Below are positions 43,548 to 55,255 of a stretch of 64,000 nucleotides of DNA, piece after piece. A model generated the notes under the pieces. It ran no database searches, had not been told where the DNA came from, and was given only the letters and a program-made list of their open reading frames with translations. Position 1 is the stretch's first letter. Each line of letters begins with the position of its first letter. The translations under genes and the position numbers were made by a program. This stretch comes from Paraescarpia echinospica (lineage: Eukaryota; Annelida; Polychaeta; Sabellida; Siboglinidae), in the NCBI GenBank assembly GCA_020002185.1, contig CM034535.1, forward strand, positions 72,938,684 through 73,002,683, read 5' to 3'.

Positions 43548-45310
43548 ATCATCATCATCATTGTGCAGCCGTAGTGTCCCGTGGTTGGGCGAAGGCCTCG
43601 GCATGTCATTTCCAAATCTGCCTGACTTGCGCTATCCTCTGCCAGATGGTGACCTTCCAGTACACGTCTAGTTCGTCTCTCCACCATCTCGCCGGTCTTC
43701 CTCTAGATCGTTTCACTTCGTAAGGTCTCCAGGTTGTGATACATGATGTCCATCGGTTATCTCATAGTCTGCTGATGTGCCCTGCCCAGGTCCACTTCTG
43801 TCTTCTGATTTGTTCTATCACGTCTATGACCTTTGTCTTCTGACTTACCCAGATGTTTGTTTTTCTCTCCCGATATGTGATGTTTAACATACTTCTTTCC
43901 ATCTTTGTTTGTGTGGCTGCTAGCTTGTTCTTTGCCTGGATGGTGAGTGCCCATGTTTCCTCACCATATGTCATCGCTGGAAGTACGCATGAGTTGAAGA
44001 CTTTTCTTCAAGCAGGTTCCAAAGTTACCCTTGAAGATGTCGCAGTATTTGGCGGATGCTGACCAGCTGGTTGTGATCCTTCTTTGAATCTCCTTGTCTT
44101 GGTTTTTGTCTCTGATACTGTATCGCTGTCCCAGATAGACGTGGCTTTCAATGTTCTATCTGCATGGTGTTGATATATATTGGTGTGTCATTATATGCCT
44201 GTGTTCTTCTTACTTTCTTCAGGGTCTTTGAGGACATAATTGTTTCTTGTACTTTCTGATGTCTGCTTTCACTTTCTTTTTGATGATCTTGCATATTTCT
44301 GCGTACTCTACTTGTTTTTTACGGTTGCCGTTATCCATCATATCTCATGGTTTCTTCATTAGTACTCGTGTCGGTGACGATATTCTCGTCACTACATACC
44401 TGTTGATTGCTTTGGCTATACTTGTTGCACTTAGTTGGATCATCTCAGGGATGTTTTCGCTCATGGTGTCGATGTCGTCTAGTTCGTGTAGTGTCTCGAA
44501 TCGATTTCGCAATTCGAGTTGGAATTCAATATTTTTCTTCCGATTTGTGTGGTATCTTCACTCGGTGGTCTCTTGTTTATAAATTTCTTCATTTCAGCCT
44601 TCACGTCCAGTTTGATGTTGCTCATTACCATTCTGTGGTCACTTCCGATGTTGACTTGGTTGATGACAGTTACGTCAGTGACCATGTCTGGTCTGTTTAT
44701 CAGGATGTAGTCAATTTCGTTCTTTGTTTCTCCATTTGGGCTTTTCCATGTCCACCTCCTCCCTGCTTTCTTCTGGAACATGGCATTCATGATTTTGTAC
44801 TCTCTTGATGTTGCCCATTCTACCAAGGTGTCGCCTGTTTCATTTCTCACACCTAGGCCAAATTTGCCTGTTGCCGTCTCCGAAATGTTTGTTCATTTCC
44901 CTACTTGCGCATTAAAGTCTCCCATCACTATCGTGTTGTGAGTTCGCTTTTCTAAGGTCTCATCCACATCATTGTAGAAGTTGTCTGTGTCTTCTTCTGA
45001 GTATGATGTTGTTGGTGCATATACTTGTACTATCTTCAGCTTGTTGAGCTTTGCTATGCATAGAACAAGTTCTGCTACTCTGGGGCTGATGCTGGTAACC
45101 TCACTATAATGTCTTTCCATTTGTTGTTTATGAGAAAGCCTACTCCTGCTTAGCCGTTGTTCACCATGGAATTGTATAATAGATGGTCACTTTGTAAGGT
45201 AGTGAAGCATTCCTCTCTTCCTCTGACTTCTCCGACCCCTATCACATCGTAGCCCTAGTTGACCCGAACTGCATCCTTGATCATAGACTCTTTCAATGCT
45301 GCTGGGGACT
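43548..45310 (-). mobile_element. RTE-type LINE, inactive, RT core deleted
   Basis: Read on the minus strand. The endonuclease part: GVGFLINNKWKDI, then KLKIVQVYAPTTSYSEEDTD and TIVMGDFNAQVGK (APE-type active-site segments), GRRWTWKSPNGETKNEIDYI and NIGSDHRMVMSNIKLDV. The spacer region runs to about 44165. It then jumps to IESHVYLGQRYSIRDKNQDK, QRRITTSWSASAKY, GEETWALTIQAKNKLAA and WTWAGHISRL, which lie C-terminal to the RT catalytic core. The core, with its metal-binding aspartates, is missing, so an internal deletion lies near 44160-44170. Stops and frameshifts are also present. The 3' end is a short (ATG)n tail at 43548-43562, as in RTE elements. Confidence 0.8.
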
Positions 45311-45540
45311 GGGGGCCTTGGCTTCATTGTACTTTGCATGCTGGTGTAGTTGGCCTACCCTTCCTCGCTGGCCGGTGTGGGTTGGAAGGGGGGGGTGACG
45401 TAGGATGAACGAAACTGCCAATTTTGACATGGCAGCTGAACCAGTACCGAACGACCGCCCTGCTGGCGCCGGGATTCAAACCCCGGTCCCTCCAGTCGAG
45501 AGTCCGGTACTCTAACCGCTTGACTCTAACCACTCATGCG
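45311..45540 (-). repeat. tRNA-derived SINE (family 3)
   Basis: On the minus strand: TCAAGCGGTTAGAGTACCGG (box A region), GACCGGGGTTTGAATCCCGG (box B), then GGTACTGGTTCAGCTGCCAT and a C-rich body. The head keeps a good tRNA-like outline, but the body and position beside a LINE indicate a SINE rather than a tRNA gene. It directly abuts the 5' side of the RTE relic. Confidence 0.65.
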
Positions 45541-46170
45541 CATATTATTTATTACATGTATAAGTCATTATTATTTTTGTAACTGTTTTAATGAGTATTA
45601 GTGAGTGATGAGCATTAAATCACAAAGTTGTGAAATGGACGTTTGCACCTATTTGACGAGCTCTACAGCGATACCTCATCTGTTGAAATATTTTCAGTAG
45701 TTTTTGATTTACTGTTAATTTTAAAGCAAACTTTTAAAAAGTGTCATTTTGAGAAACAAGGCCATTTTAAGCCATTGTTTCTTAATCTGTCAGTTCATAG
45801 TAAATGCTTGTATTTTATTACTGTTGGATTATGTTTTGAGGAAAATAAACTGGGCATTAAATGGTGAGATTATTAAATAAGCATTTCTGCCAAATCACCA
45901 AATCGATGGGATGTGGCAGCTATTTTTGGCTTGTGGACAGAGTAAGCCTGTGGAATGTAATACCTGCTTCACAGTAGTTGGACATGTAGGACTATGCAAT
46001 GATGTGTATTTGGAACAATCTCTTCCAAGTAGTATTTCTAAGGGAGATTATGTCGTAATGGACACCTAGGTGGTGGGTCTCCAGCCAGCTTATCTTACAT
46101 CATAAGACATGCACAATCAGATGTATCAGTTTCACCAAAGTAATGCCAAATGTTTTTTCTGCCACTGCAG

Positions 46171-46260
46171 GTAACAAGTCGGCTCCTTGAGGCCGAGCGA
46201 CGCAAGTTGATTGTCTTAGAACGGGAACAAGTTCGACTGTGCCGAGCAACATCTTGTACA
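46171..46260 (+). CDS. Coiled-coil-like protein, exon B
   Basis: 90 nt between TTTTTTCTGCCACTGCAG and ACA/GTGAGTAAAA, phase 0/0. It encodes VTSRLLEAERRKLIVLEREQ followed by VRLCRATSCT. The heptad-like spacing of Leu/Val and dense Arg/Glu indicate a coiled-coil helix. It follows exon A in phase. No family recognised. Confidence 0.75.
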
Positions 46261-46479
46261 GTGAGTAAAATCACGACCAAATATCATACACTAAAAGAAG
46301 GCAGTCTGTTCCTAGTTTTCCATTTATTAATTAATATAATATGTTTAAAAATAAAATTGACATGTACCCCAGAAGGGCAGGATACACACAGATAAAAAGG
46401 CTTCCTTGTCCGCCTGCCATCTAGAATTAATTTTATGGGTGGCGATCTTGTTAAATCTTGTTAAATAATTGTTAAGACT

Positions 46480-46760
46480 TTGCTAACTATGTAGAAGGTG
46501 TACTGCCTGCCAAATTGTGTTCAGCAACCCCGTAATAACGTTTGCAATTTGGTAGATATGACCCTCGAGCGTGTTCAATTAGTAAACAAAACACACAGTA
46601 TCAAAACGAGCTTTATTGGCAATATGGCCAAGTCGGGCTGAGTTAACTCCAATACCCTTTGATGTTCAACGATGTCCCATTTTCCCCACGTTCTACATGG
46701 CAGACTTCCTGGCTACTAATTTCTGCTACAGGAATTGACTACCTCCCTTTAATAGATATA
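46480..46760 (-). repeat. Dispersed repeat, inverted partner of 58135-58415
   Basis: The reverse complement holds CATCGTTGAACATCAAAGGG, GTTAACTCAGCCCGACTTGG and GCCAATAAAGCTCGTTTTGA. The copy at 58226 onward has CATCGTTGAACATCAAAAGG, GTTAACTCAGCCCAATTCGG and GCCAATAAAGCTTGTTTTGA. Unknown family of at least 200 bp. Confidence 0.7.
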
Positions 46761-48814
46761 ACCATCCGAGGGTGCCAGGAGTGGTAGTTAATAAAATACT
46801 AGTTATACTGCACACACCCCTGGCATTTATTCAACACAGTTTATATAAATGTATATTTAATTATCTGTACTTTGTCCAACTTGGTACCTTCATCCCGTGA
46901 TTCCAGGAACCAGATCAACTTCAAAGAGCCGTTCAAAGGAAATGCTCATTACCGTCTGACCAACGATGACAGAGCTCTAATGACAGACAATTAAAGCTAA
47001 ATGCCCATATATATTGGTTCACCTATGCAGTCACAAAACCCCAAAATCTAAAAGGTTGTAATTTTATTGGATAATGCCTTGACAGTTAGCTATACATTTT
47101 GAAAAGTAAATATAGCAGGGGTGATTGATGTTGTCAACAGCCTCTTGTTCAAGAGGATGGATAAAACAGTTATAATTTGTCTGGTCCCTACTAGTAAATA
47201 TACGTCACTCAAAACATATTTTGAGTTTGAAACGTCCCCCTTGATCTACCGTGGTAGTTCTGATGTTCTGTTTTCTTCTGTCAATGAACCATTTCTATCC
47301 AGTTCATTATGCCATCCCTTATGTTAGATGAAAAGGAAACACTGTTTTTTTGACATCCATTAATATTGTGGGAGTTTGACTGTGCAACTAAAAGCATCTT
47401 GCTTGATTCAAATTCAAGAGTCAAGTGCCATAGATGTCGACATCTACCCGTGGGAAAGTGATGAACTGTGTAAAGAGAAATTAGAAACATCCTTCTCCAG
47501 TCAACATTTTTACATTTTTTAACAGACTATAGTCAGTCATAAGTGTTGTTTTATGGGTTGCTGAATTGATTTGATATTCATGTTTGCGGTGAATGCACAC
47601 AAGGAACAAAACTGAATTCGCTCGAGTCCATAGAAGTAACAAGTGTTTAGAACAGCTCTTGTGCAATAAAGCTACATTTTACCATAGCAAATTTATGCTT
47701 GAGAATTAAAGAAAAGTGCAACATTTAAACAGCAGAAAAGTAGGCCAACGGGAAAACATTATATTTCCCACACAAAAGCAATAAAGTATACACAAACTTT
47801 TTTGATCACCTTTTGTGTATTTCTTTGAAATGTGCATGCATAAAGACTCACTGTGAAGACATTTTTTATTAAAGTTCAGAACTACTTTATATCGTGAGAG
47901 TGCTAGACTGGAATGGAAGAGAAGAACATTAATATTGTTTAGTGTCAGTCATTTACTAAAGTGAGGTGCTGTAATATTTTTCCTGTCAATGATGTAGCTT
48001 CTCCTTGAGGGTCATATATGACCTATAGCCTTAAAATTGATATAAAATTGGAAATGTGGTGATTCACCATTTTGGAAACAAAAATTGCATGTGTGTTTTC
48101 TGTGTAGCAGGAAGTTAACAACATTTAGGTTGTTATAAATATTCATACAGTTTTTATATCCGCTACCACCAACAGTGCTGCCTCTGTTGGAGAGTGACTC
48201 AGAACGTTAACTACGTCGTTTAGTTTATGTTTTCAATGAACTGTTGAACCGTAAGATGAATCTGGTTGAACACTACCCCCCAGGTAGTCCCATATTCTCT
48301 GAAGGCTAATAAGTCACGATTCCTGAAATATGACAGAGTTGGGCTGATTCATCTGTCAAAGGTGACAGGTAAATAATAGCACCTATAATGTCACATTTGA
48401 ACAAGGAGGGGAGAGTACAAAATTCCCCTGGACATTTCTCCCATGGCATATTCATCCAGACATTTCCCACCACCAAAAACCAATAGACAGATGTTTTCCC
48501 CATCTTTAAGTGTTTACTATCAAATAAATATTTCTTACGATTTCTTTAATAATTACTAAATATAATTATTAATATATGTATACCAGTAGAAAAGAACCAG
48601 ATATTGACTGGAGTGGTACCTACATGGAATTGCAATGAAATATAGCCAACCGATCAACCGATCATTTTTTATTTATAAACTAAGAAGTAAATATGGGGGA
48701 AATGTTGGCGTACTGATTTTAGTGAGGGGAGAAGGTCATTGAGGTCAACATGTGCACTTGAGAAACTGTTCTTTACCTTTATATGTGGATACACAATACT
48801 ACACATACATGCTG

Positions 48815-48866
48815 GCATGCACGCTCACACGCATGCACAAAGACACATGCAGACACACACACACAT

Positions 48867-48897
<31 letters not shown>

Positions 48898-48995
48898 GGC
48901 ACGCACGTGCACACACACAAAGACCTACACATATAAACACACATACACACACGCACATGCGCACATACACGCACTCACACAAACGCACAAAGACT
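48815..48995. repeat. CA/CG-CA low-complexity tract
   Basis: ACACACACACATGCACGCAC and CGCACGCACGCACGCACGCA repeats. The frames over it are artefacts. Confidence 0.9.
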
Positions 48996-50524
48996 GACAC
49001 TCTTGCTGATATATGATTCATGATGGGAGGGTCCAGTATGAAAGTAGATACAATGACCCCCTTATGTGCTTTCTGTGAGCATTTGTGTTCAACCCTGCGT
49101 GTCCTTGTTGTATTAGTCACATATAATGTCACAGTTGATGGTTACTTACACATGTTCTGTATTTCTCCCTGGCATAGACACCAGGAAGAACTACTCATGT
49201 TACCCAACAGGCACTTCCATGCAAGCAAACCAGCATATTTACATTCATTGCTTACTCCTATAAGAACGTCTGTCCAACATCGATCATCTAGTTGTGATTT
49301 AGTTTTTTACTCCTAAAGTCAATGCTAACATTGGAATGTCGGCGTCTTGTACTGCTGTGCAAATTCTTTTGGAATTTGCTCCCTCTTAGCATTAGATCAG
49401 TTGAACATATTACACAATTCTGCCATCATTTAAAAACTTACCTTTTTGACGTTGCTTATCCACCTTAGTTCCCTGGCGTATCCATCTGTCTGTTGGTAAC
49501 TTTAATACTGCTTATCGATTTTGAGATTGACCCACCCTTTTTGTCTTGATGCGCTTCCGAGATTGGTTTCCAAGGATTTAGGTGCATAAGAAGTTATCTT
49601 ATTAGTATCATGCCTCCAGCTTATGTGTGTTTTAAAAGGATTTAGGCACAAAAGAAGTTATATTATTAGTATGATATCTCCAGCATATTCCCTTTGCATA
49701 AGTTGTTAAATGTGCCCATGAAATAAAATACATGAGTCATTTCACTCATTTAGAACATATTGAACCAACCCAACATCCACTGCAGCATGCCAGTTCAATT
49801 GTGCAAATGTGTTGTTTAGTTTTGATGACACCATCAGACACATTATAACAATTAATCTTTATGCTGGACTCTTCTGGGTTGATATTTTAATAATTAATAA
49901 TAACAAATTTTATTTGTATAATGCCATGTCTCTGGATGTAAAAACCTGTTCAAAGGTGCATAAAATACAACATTGTTAAAACATAATCTCTGTAATGCAA
50001 TACTTATTTTGCATATTTAAAAAAGTAAATGGTATTAAATGCCAACTAATCAAAAATACATGTAATCCGACTCATGTTATTAATTTCTTTATAATGATAT
50101 CACAAGTCACAACATTAGCACTCATGACAAAAAGCGTCGCAGTGTATTTGTTCTGGTATTTTGATGACAATTTCAAGAGATGCAACATGCTATGTTTGTG
50201 ACACGAGTTTGCGTGTTTACAATGGCGAAATCCATGTTGTCCTTTGTGTGGGCTCGGTTTACGACCAACTGCGCTGGCAACAGCTGTTGTATGGTAGGCA
50301 GACACAACCAAACCAACAACACCATGTCACACATGTCTACCGTTGTCCTTTCTCGTATCACATATCTCGCCGCTCACAGGCAGCGGTTTCTTACTAGTAG
50401 ATGACAACTTTGACAGTGCGCACTTCTGTAGAATCGCTTATGAATAACGTTTGCATTTAGCAATGTGTATTTTATTGCTTCATCTGCATACACGTGTATG
50501 GTGAGACATGCAACAGATACCATT

Positions 50525-50620
50525 TTGTGGTTTTGCAAAATCAGATATGCTTGCAAGCCATATGCGTCTGTCTATTTAGTGAAGTGTCGCATTGCGTTTA
50601 AAAACATTCGGTCACATTTA
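50525..50620 (+). repeat. Dispersed repeat, pair with 41990-42080
   Basis: Same orientation and about 80-85% similar by eye over roughly 90 bp. Confidence 0.65.
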
Positions 50621-51424
50621 TCGACTAATCGACGACTATTCCATAACACTGTTAAGAGACAGTTAAACTTGTAAAGTAAATTCACTGCAAATTTTATACC
50701 CCATAATTATATTGTTGTCATAGGATTATTCTTTTTGTAAGAACCATTTGACTAAGAATTCACCTGTGCAGTTTTTTCTTGACATTTTCCCTGTGTGGCA
50801 GCTGAATAAAACTTATTGCTAACCATAAAGAAGAATGATTTATTTATTTTGCCAAACAAATTCCCAGTTAAAAACTGTTGTTTGCTTTACATTCTAACTT
50901 CAAACAACTAGAGTTTAGACAGACAGAGCACAACGGGACATAATAGATAGTTATATATCCTGCAAATGTCAGCATTTATGCCAATATAAAATCCAGGAAT
51001 TGTGTTTGGCCTTTTGGGAGTTACGAGATTTATTGTTATATGGTGCAATAATTATCTCTTTATGGGTCTTTTGAACATCGTAGCTACTGTCTGTTACTGA
51101 AATATTGCATAATGTAAACAACAAGAACCCCAAATAATTAGCCCTTTCATGTAGAATTAGCTTTCTAGTTTCTTGAATCACCATTAGTTTTGTGCTTTAT
51201 GATAGTAATTAATGGTGATTTGCATCATAACATGCAACTTTTTTGGCATTACATGCCTTGCTTCTGAAATTAAATCAGCACGTGTTTTGTTTTATGGTAA
51301 TACTTAATATTTATATACTGGTATAATTACATCAGTCAATTCCACTACATACAAAAATCCACTGCATAAACATCTAGCTATAAAAAGCCTTGATCTCCTG
51401 CTAGTGGAGGCACTGGCCTGTGTT

Positions 51425-51880
51425 TATAATTATATACGCACAAAGACAAAGGTGTGGAAACATGGGCACTCACCATCAAAGAACCAGGTAGTAGCCACAC
51501 AAACAAAGATGGAAAGAAGTATGTTAAACATCACATATCGGGAGAGAAAAACAAACATCTGAGTAAGAGAGAAGACAAAGGTCATAGGCATGATAGAACA
51601 AATCAGAAGACAGAAGTGGACCTGAGCAGGGCACATCAGCAGACTACGAGACAACTGATGGACATCGCGTATCACAACCTGGAGACCTTACGAAGGGAAA
51701 CGATCTAGAGGAAGACCGGCGAGACGGTGGAGAGATGAACTAGACGAGTACTGGAAGGTCACCATCTGGCAGAAGATAGCACAAGACAGGCAGATTTGGA
51801 AACGACATGCTGAGGCCTTCGCCCAACCACGAGACACATGAGCACGGCTGCACAATGCTGATGACAATGAAAGACAAAGA
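51425..51880 (+). mobile_element. RTE-type LINE, 5'-truncated 3' end
   Basis: Reads METWALTIKEPGS, then in shifted frames the same segments as the element at 43548-45310 (KTNI, IRRQKWTWA-like), RGRPARRWRDELDEYW, IAQDRQIWKRHAEAFAQP, ending near GCTGATGACAATGA. It extends past the WAGH segment to the C terminus. Frameshifted and dead. Opposite in orientation to the 43.5-kb copy. Confidence 0.75.
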
Positions 51881-53061
51881 CGTCAGTGGAAGCATCAAAG
51901 AAATAGTTTGTTTTGTTCAATTAAACTATGAACAATCATGTTGGTACATTTACTTTACTAAGATACACAAATAAAACCAATACTTATTGGATATTATTGT
52001 CAGCGTCTTGTCATACATAAAGCGGTTAATGGTGCTGGCTTATATTTGCAACAGAGAGTTTAATCATTTTAAATTTGTAAGTACTTCACTCAAAACAACT
52101 TTTTGAACTATTTGTATGTACAAATTTGATTAAATATGTGTTAGAGAAAAAGATTATGGATATTTTGGGAAACAATTATTCAGGTGTTTGATAAAATGGA
52201 TTTTCCTATATGCAGTGAAATTGTTAACCATTAGTCTCTTTCATAGAATACAACATTTATCATGCATCGTATTGAGCATACACTTGGTCTGGGTGTCCAT
52301 ATTCCATGGTATACATATGCATTTCTTCAAGTAATTGAAGAATATTTATCTACAATTGAATGTGATTAAATACTGTGATGTCGTAAAGAATTTCTGTCAC
52401 AGACTGTGATGACTCATTTCACAATAACAAAGACAAAACTAACAATCAAGAGTCTTTCCCCCAGATAGCTTAATGACAGAGCACTTATCTGGTGACTTCC
52501 TGCAGTCATCAATGTTTAATAAATTACACAATTATCGGTTGTCATGTGTTAACAACTGGGCTAATGTGCTACAAATGACTAAATTAACTTCCTGACTACA
52601 GATTTTCTGTGCGTTTCCTTTCTGTGATTTCACTTTGTTCTGTCAAGATTTCTGCACGTTTTAATTGGCAACACAGTCAGCAAGAACTGTCGTCACGGCT
52701 ACGTTCATGTATGTCCAGTTGTAAGCATCATACAGCGGTATCCTTGTGGTATTTTATAGAATGAAAAAGTTTCTTACAAACGTGTTTGTCTCAGCTATTG
52801 ATCCCTGTTGTATCCAGCTGAGAAGGCATGGGTGCAAAAATATTAAACTACACTTATCCATTGTTATCATCGTGAACACAAAGGGGTTCTGGATACAGTT
52901 GCCATGCCCAAAAGAATTGAAAAATGCGTAATTTTACAAGATTCTGTTATTGGTAGGGTTGATTGCCCGTACCTGGGCATATTCAGTTGAGTCAAATTTG
53001 CAAGCTTGTCATTATGTAATAAGGCTGTAATTATATAACCATGATCAAGGAAACATAGCCA

Positions 53062-53262
53062 ACAGGTGCCGCTACCACTGTCACTAATGTCAGCACTTCC
53101 TTTGTCATCAACAGGTGCCTCTACCACTGTCACTAATGTCAGCACTTCCTTTGTCATCAACAGGTGCCGCTACTACTGTCACTAATGTCAGCACTTCCTT
53201 TGTCATCAACAGGTGCCGCAACCACTGTCACTAATGTCAGCACTTCCTTTGTCATCAACAAA
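53062..53262. repeat. 49-bp minisatellite, about 4 units
   Basis: The unit contains CAACAGGTGCCGCTACCACT, GTCACTAATGTCAGCACTTC and CTTTGTCAT. It shares the CTGTCACTAATGTCAG core with the adjacent 28-bp array, so one probably gave rise to the other. Confidence 0.92.
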
Positions 53263-53329
53263 ACTGTCTCCACTCTACTGTCATCAATATCACAGTCACC
53301 ATTTCAACTGTCATCAATACCACAGTCAC

Positions 53330-55078
53330 CACATCTACTGTCACTAATGTCAGTCACCACATCTACTGTCACCAATGTCAGTCACCACTTCTACTGTCAC
53401 TAATGTCAGTCACCACATCTACTGTCACCAATGTCAGTCACCACTTCTACTGTCACTAATGTCAGTCACCACGTCTACTGTCACCAATGTCAGTCACCAC
53501 GTCTACTGTCACTAATGTCAGTCACCACGTCTACTGTCACCAATGTCAGTCACCACTTCTACTGTCACTAATGTCAGTCACCACGTCTACTGTCACCAAT
53601 GTCAGTCACCACTTCTACTGTCACTAATGTCAGTCACCACGTCTACTGTCACCAATGTCAGTCACCACATCTACTGTCACTAATGTCAGTCACCACTTCT
53701 ACTGTCACCAATGTCAGTCACCACTGACAATGTCACCAATGTCAGTCACCACTTCTATTGTCACCAATGTCAGTCACCACTGACAATGTCACCAATGTCA
53801 GTCACCACGTCTACTGTCATTAATGTAAGTCACCACTTCTAGTGTCACCAATGTCAGTCACCACTGACAATGTCACCAATGTCAGTCACCACATCTACTG
53901 TCACTAATGTCAGTCACCACTTCTACTGTCATCAATGTCAGTCGCCACTGACAATGTCACCAATGTCAGTCACCACGTCTACTGTCATTAATGTCAGTCA
54001 CCACTTCTAGTGTCACCAATGTCAGTCACCACTGACAATGTCACCAATGTCAGTCACCACATCTACTGTCACTAATGTCAGTCACCACTTCTACTGTCAC
54101 CAATGTCAGTCACCACTGACAATGTCACCAATGTCAGTCACCACATCTACTGTCACTAATGTCAGTCACCACTTCTACTGTCACCAATGTCAGTCACCAC
54201 TGACAATGTCACCAATGTCAGTCACCACATCTACTGTCTAATGTCAGTCACCACTTCTACTGTCATTCACCACTGACAATGTCACCAATGTCACACCACA
54301 TCTACTGTCACTAATGTCAGTCACCACTTCTACTGTCACCAATGTCAGTCACCACTGACAATGTCACCAATGTCAGTCACCACGTCTACTGTCATTAATG
54401 TCAGTCACCACTTCTACTGTCACCAATGTCAGTCACCACTGACAATGTCACCAATGTCAGTCACCACATCTACTGTCACTAATGTCAGTCACCACTTCTA
54501 CTGTCACCAATGTCAGTCACCACTGACAATGTCACCAATGTCAGTCACCACATCTACTGTCATTAATGTCAGTCACCACTTCTACTGTCACCAATGTCAG
54601 TCACCACTGACAATGTCACCAATGTCAGTCACCACTTCTACTGTCACTAATGTCAGTCACCACTTCTACTGTCACCAATGTCAGTCACCACTGACAATGT
54701 CACCAATGTCAGTCACCACATCTACTGTCACTAATGTCAGTCACCACTTCTACTGTCATCAATGTCAGTCGCCACTGACAATGTCACCAATGTCAGTCAC
54801 CACTTCTACTGTCACTAATGTCAGTCACCACATCTACTGTCACTAATGTCAGTCACCACTTCTACTGTCACCAATGTCAGTCACCACTGACAATGTCACC
54901 AATGTCAGTCACCACATCTACTGTCACTAATGTCAGTCACCACTTCTACTGTCATAAATGTCAGTCGCCACTGACAATGTCACCAATGTCAGTCACCACA
55001 TCTACTGTCACTAATGTCAGTCACCACTTCTACTGTCACCAATGTCAGTCACCACTGACAATGTCACCAATGTCACAC
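53330..55078. repeat. 28-bp minisatellite with 84-bp higher-order unit, about 62 units
   Basis: The basic unit is ACTGTCACCAATGTCAGTCA plus CCACTTCT. From about 53700, three variants (CACTGACAATGTCACC, CACATCTACTGTCACT, CACTTCTACTGTCACC) alternate in order as an 84-bp unit. Since 84 is divisible by three, a frame stays open for up to 161 codons (VTTSTVTNVSHHFYCHQCQS repeats). This looks like a by-product: no splice sites or flanking coding sequence support it. Confidence 0.95.
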
Positions 55079-55194
55079 TCATCTTTTGAACTGTCACCAC
55101 TGTCATTGTTATCACTTTCTCTATTACTATGGTCACTGTCACTGCCTGGTACTGCCAGATGTAATTGTAATTTCACATTGGCCACAGCCACAGT

Positions 55195-55255
55195 CACACT
55201 CACAACCACACCCACAACCACACCCACATCCACAACCACACCCACAACCAAGGCA
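55195..55255. repeat. CCACACCCACAA low-complexity tract
   Basis: About five degenerate CCACACCCACAA units follow the 28-bp array. Confidence 0.85.

Larger units (their letters stand above)
37785..46170 (+). other. Intron (8.4 kb) between exons A and B
   Basis: Starts GTGAGTTTTG and ends TTTTTTCTGCCACTGCAG. It carries a pogo-like MITE, an inverted dispersed repeat, GT-rich tracts, two SINEs and an RTE LINE relic. No other convincing exon was found in it. Confidence 0.6.

Noticed and set aside
45455..45535. tRNA gene on the minus strand
   Set aside because: The head is tRNA-like but is followed by a SINE body, and a duplicated GGTTAGAGT disrupts the 5' arm.
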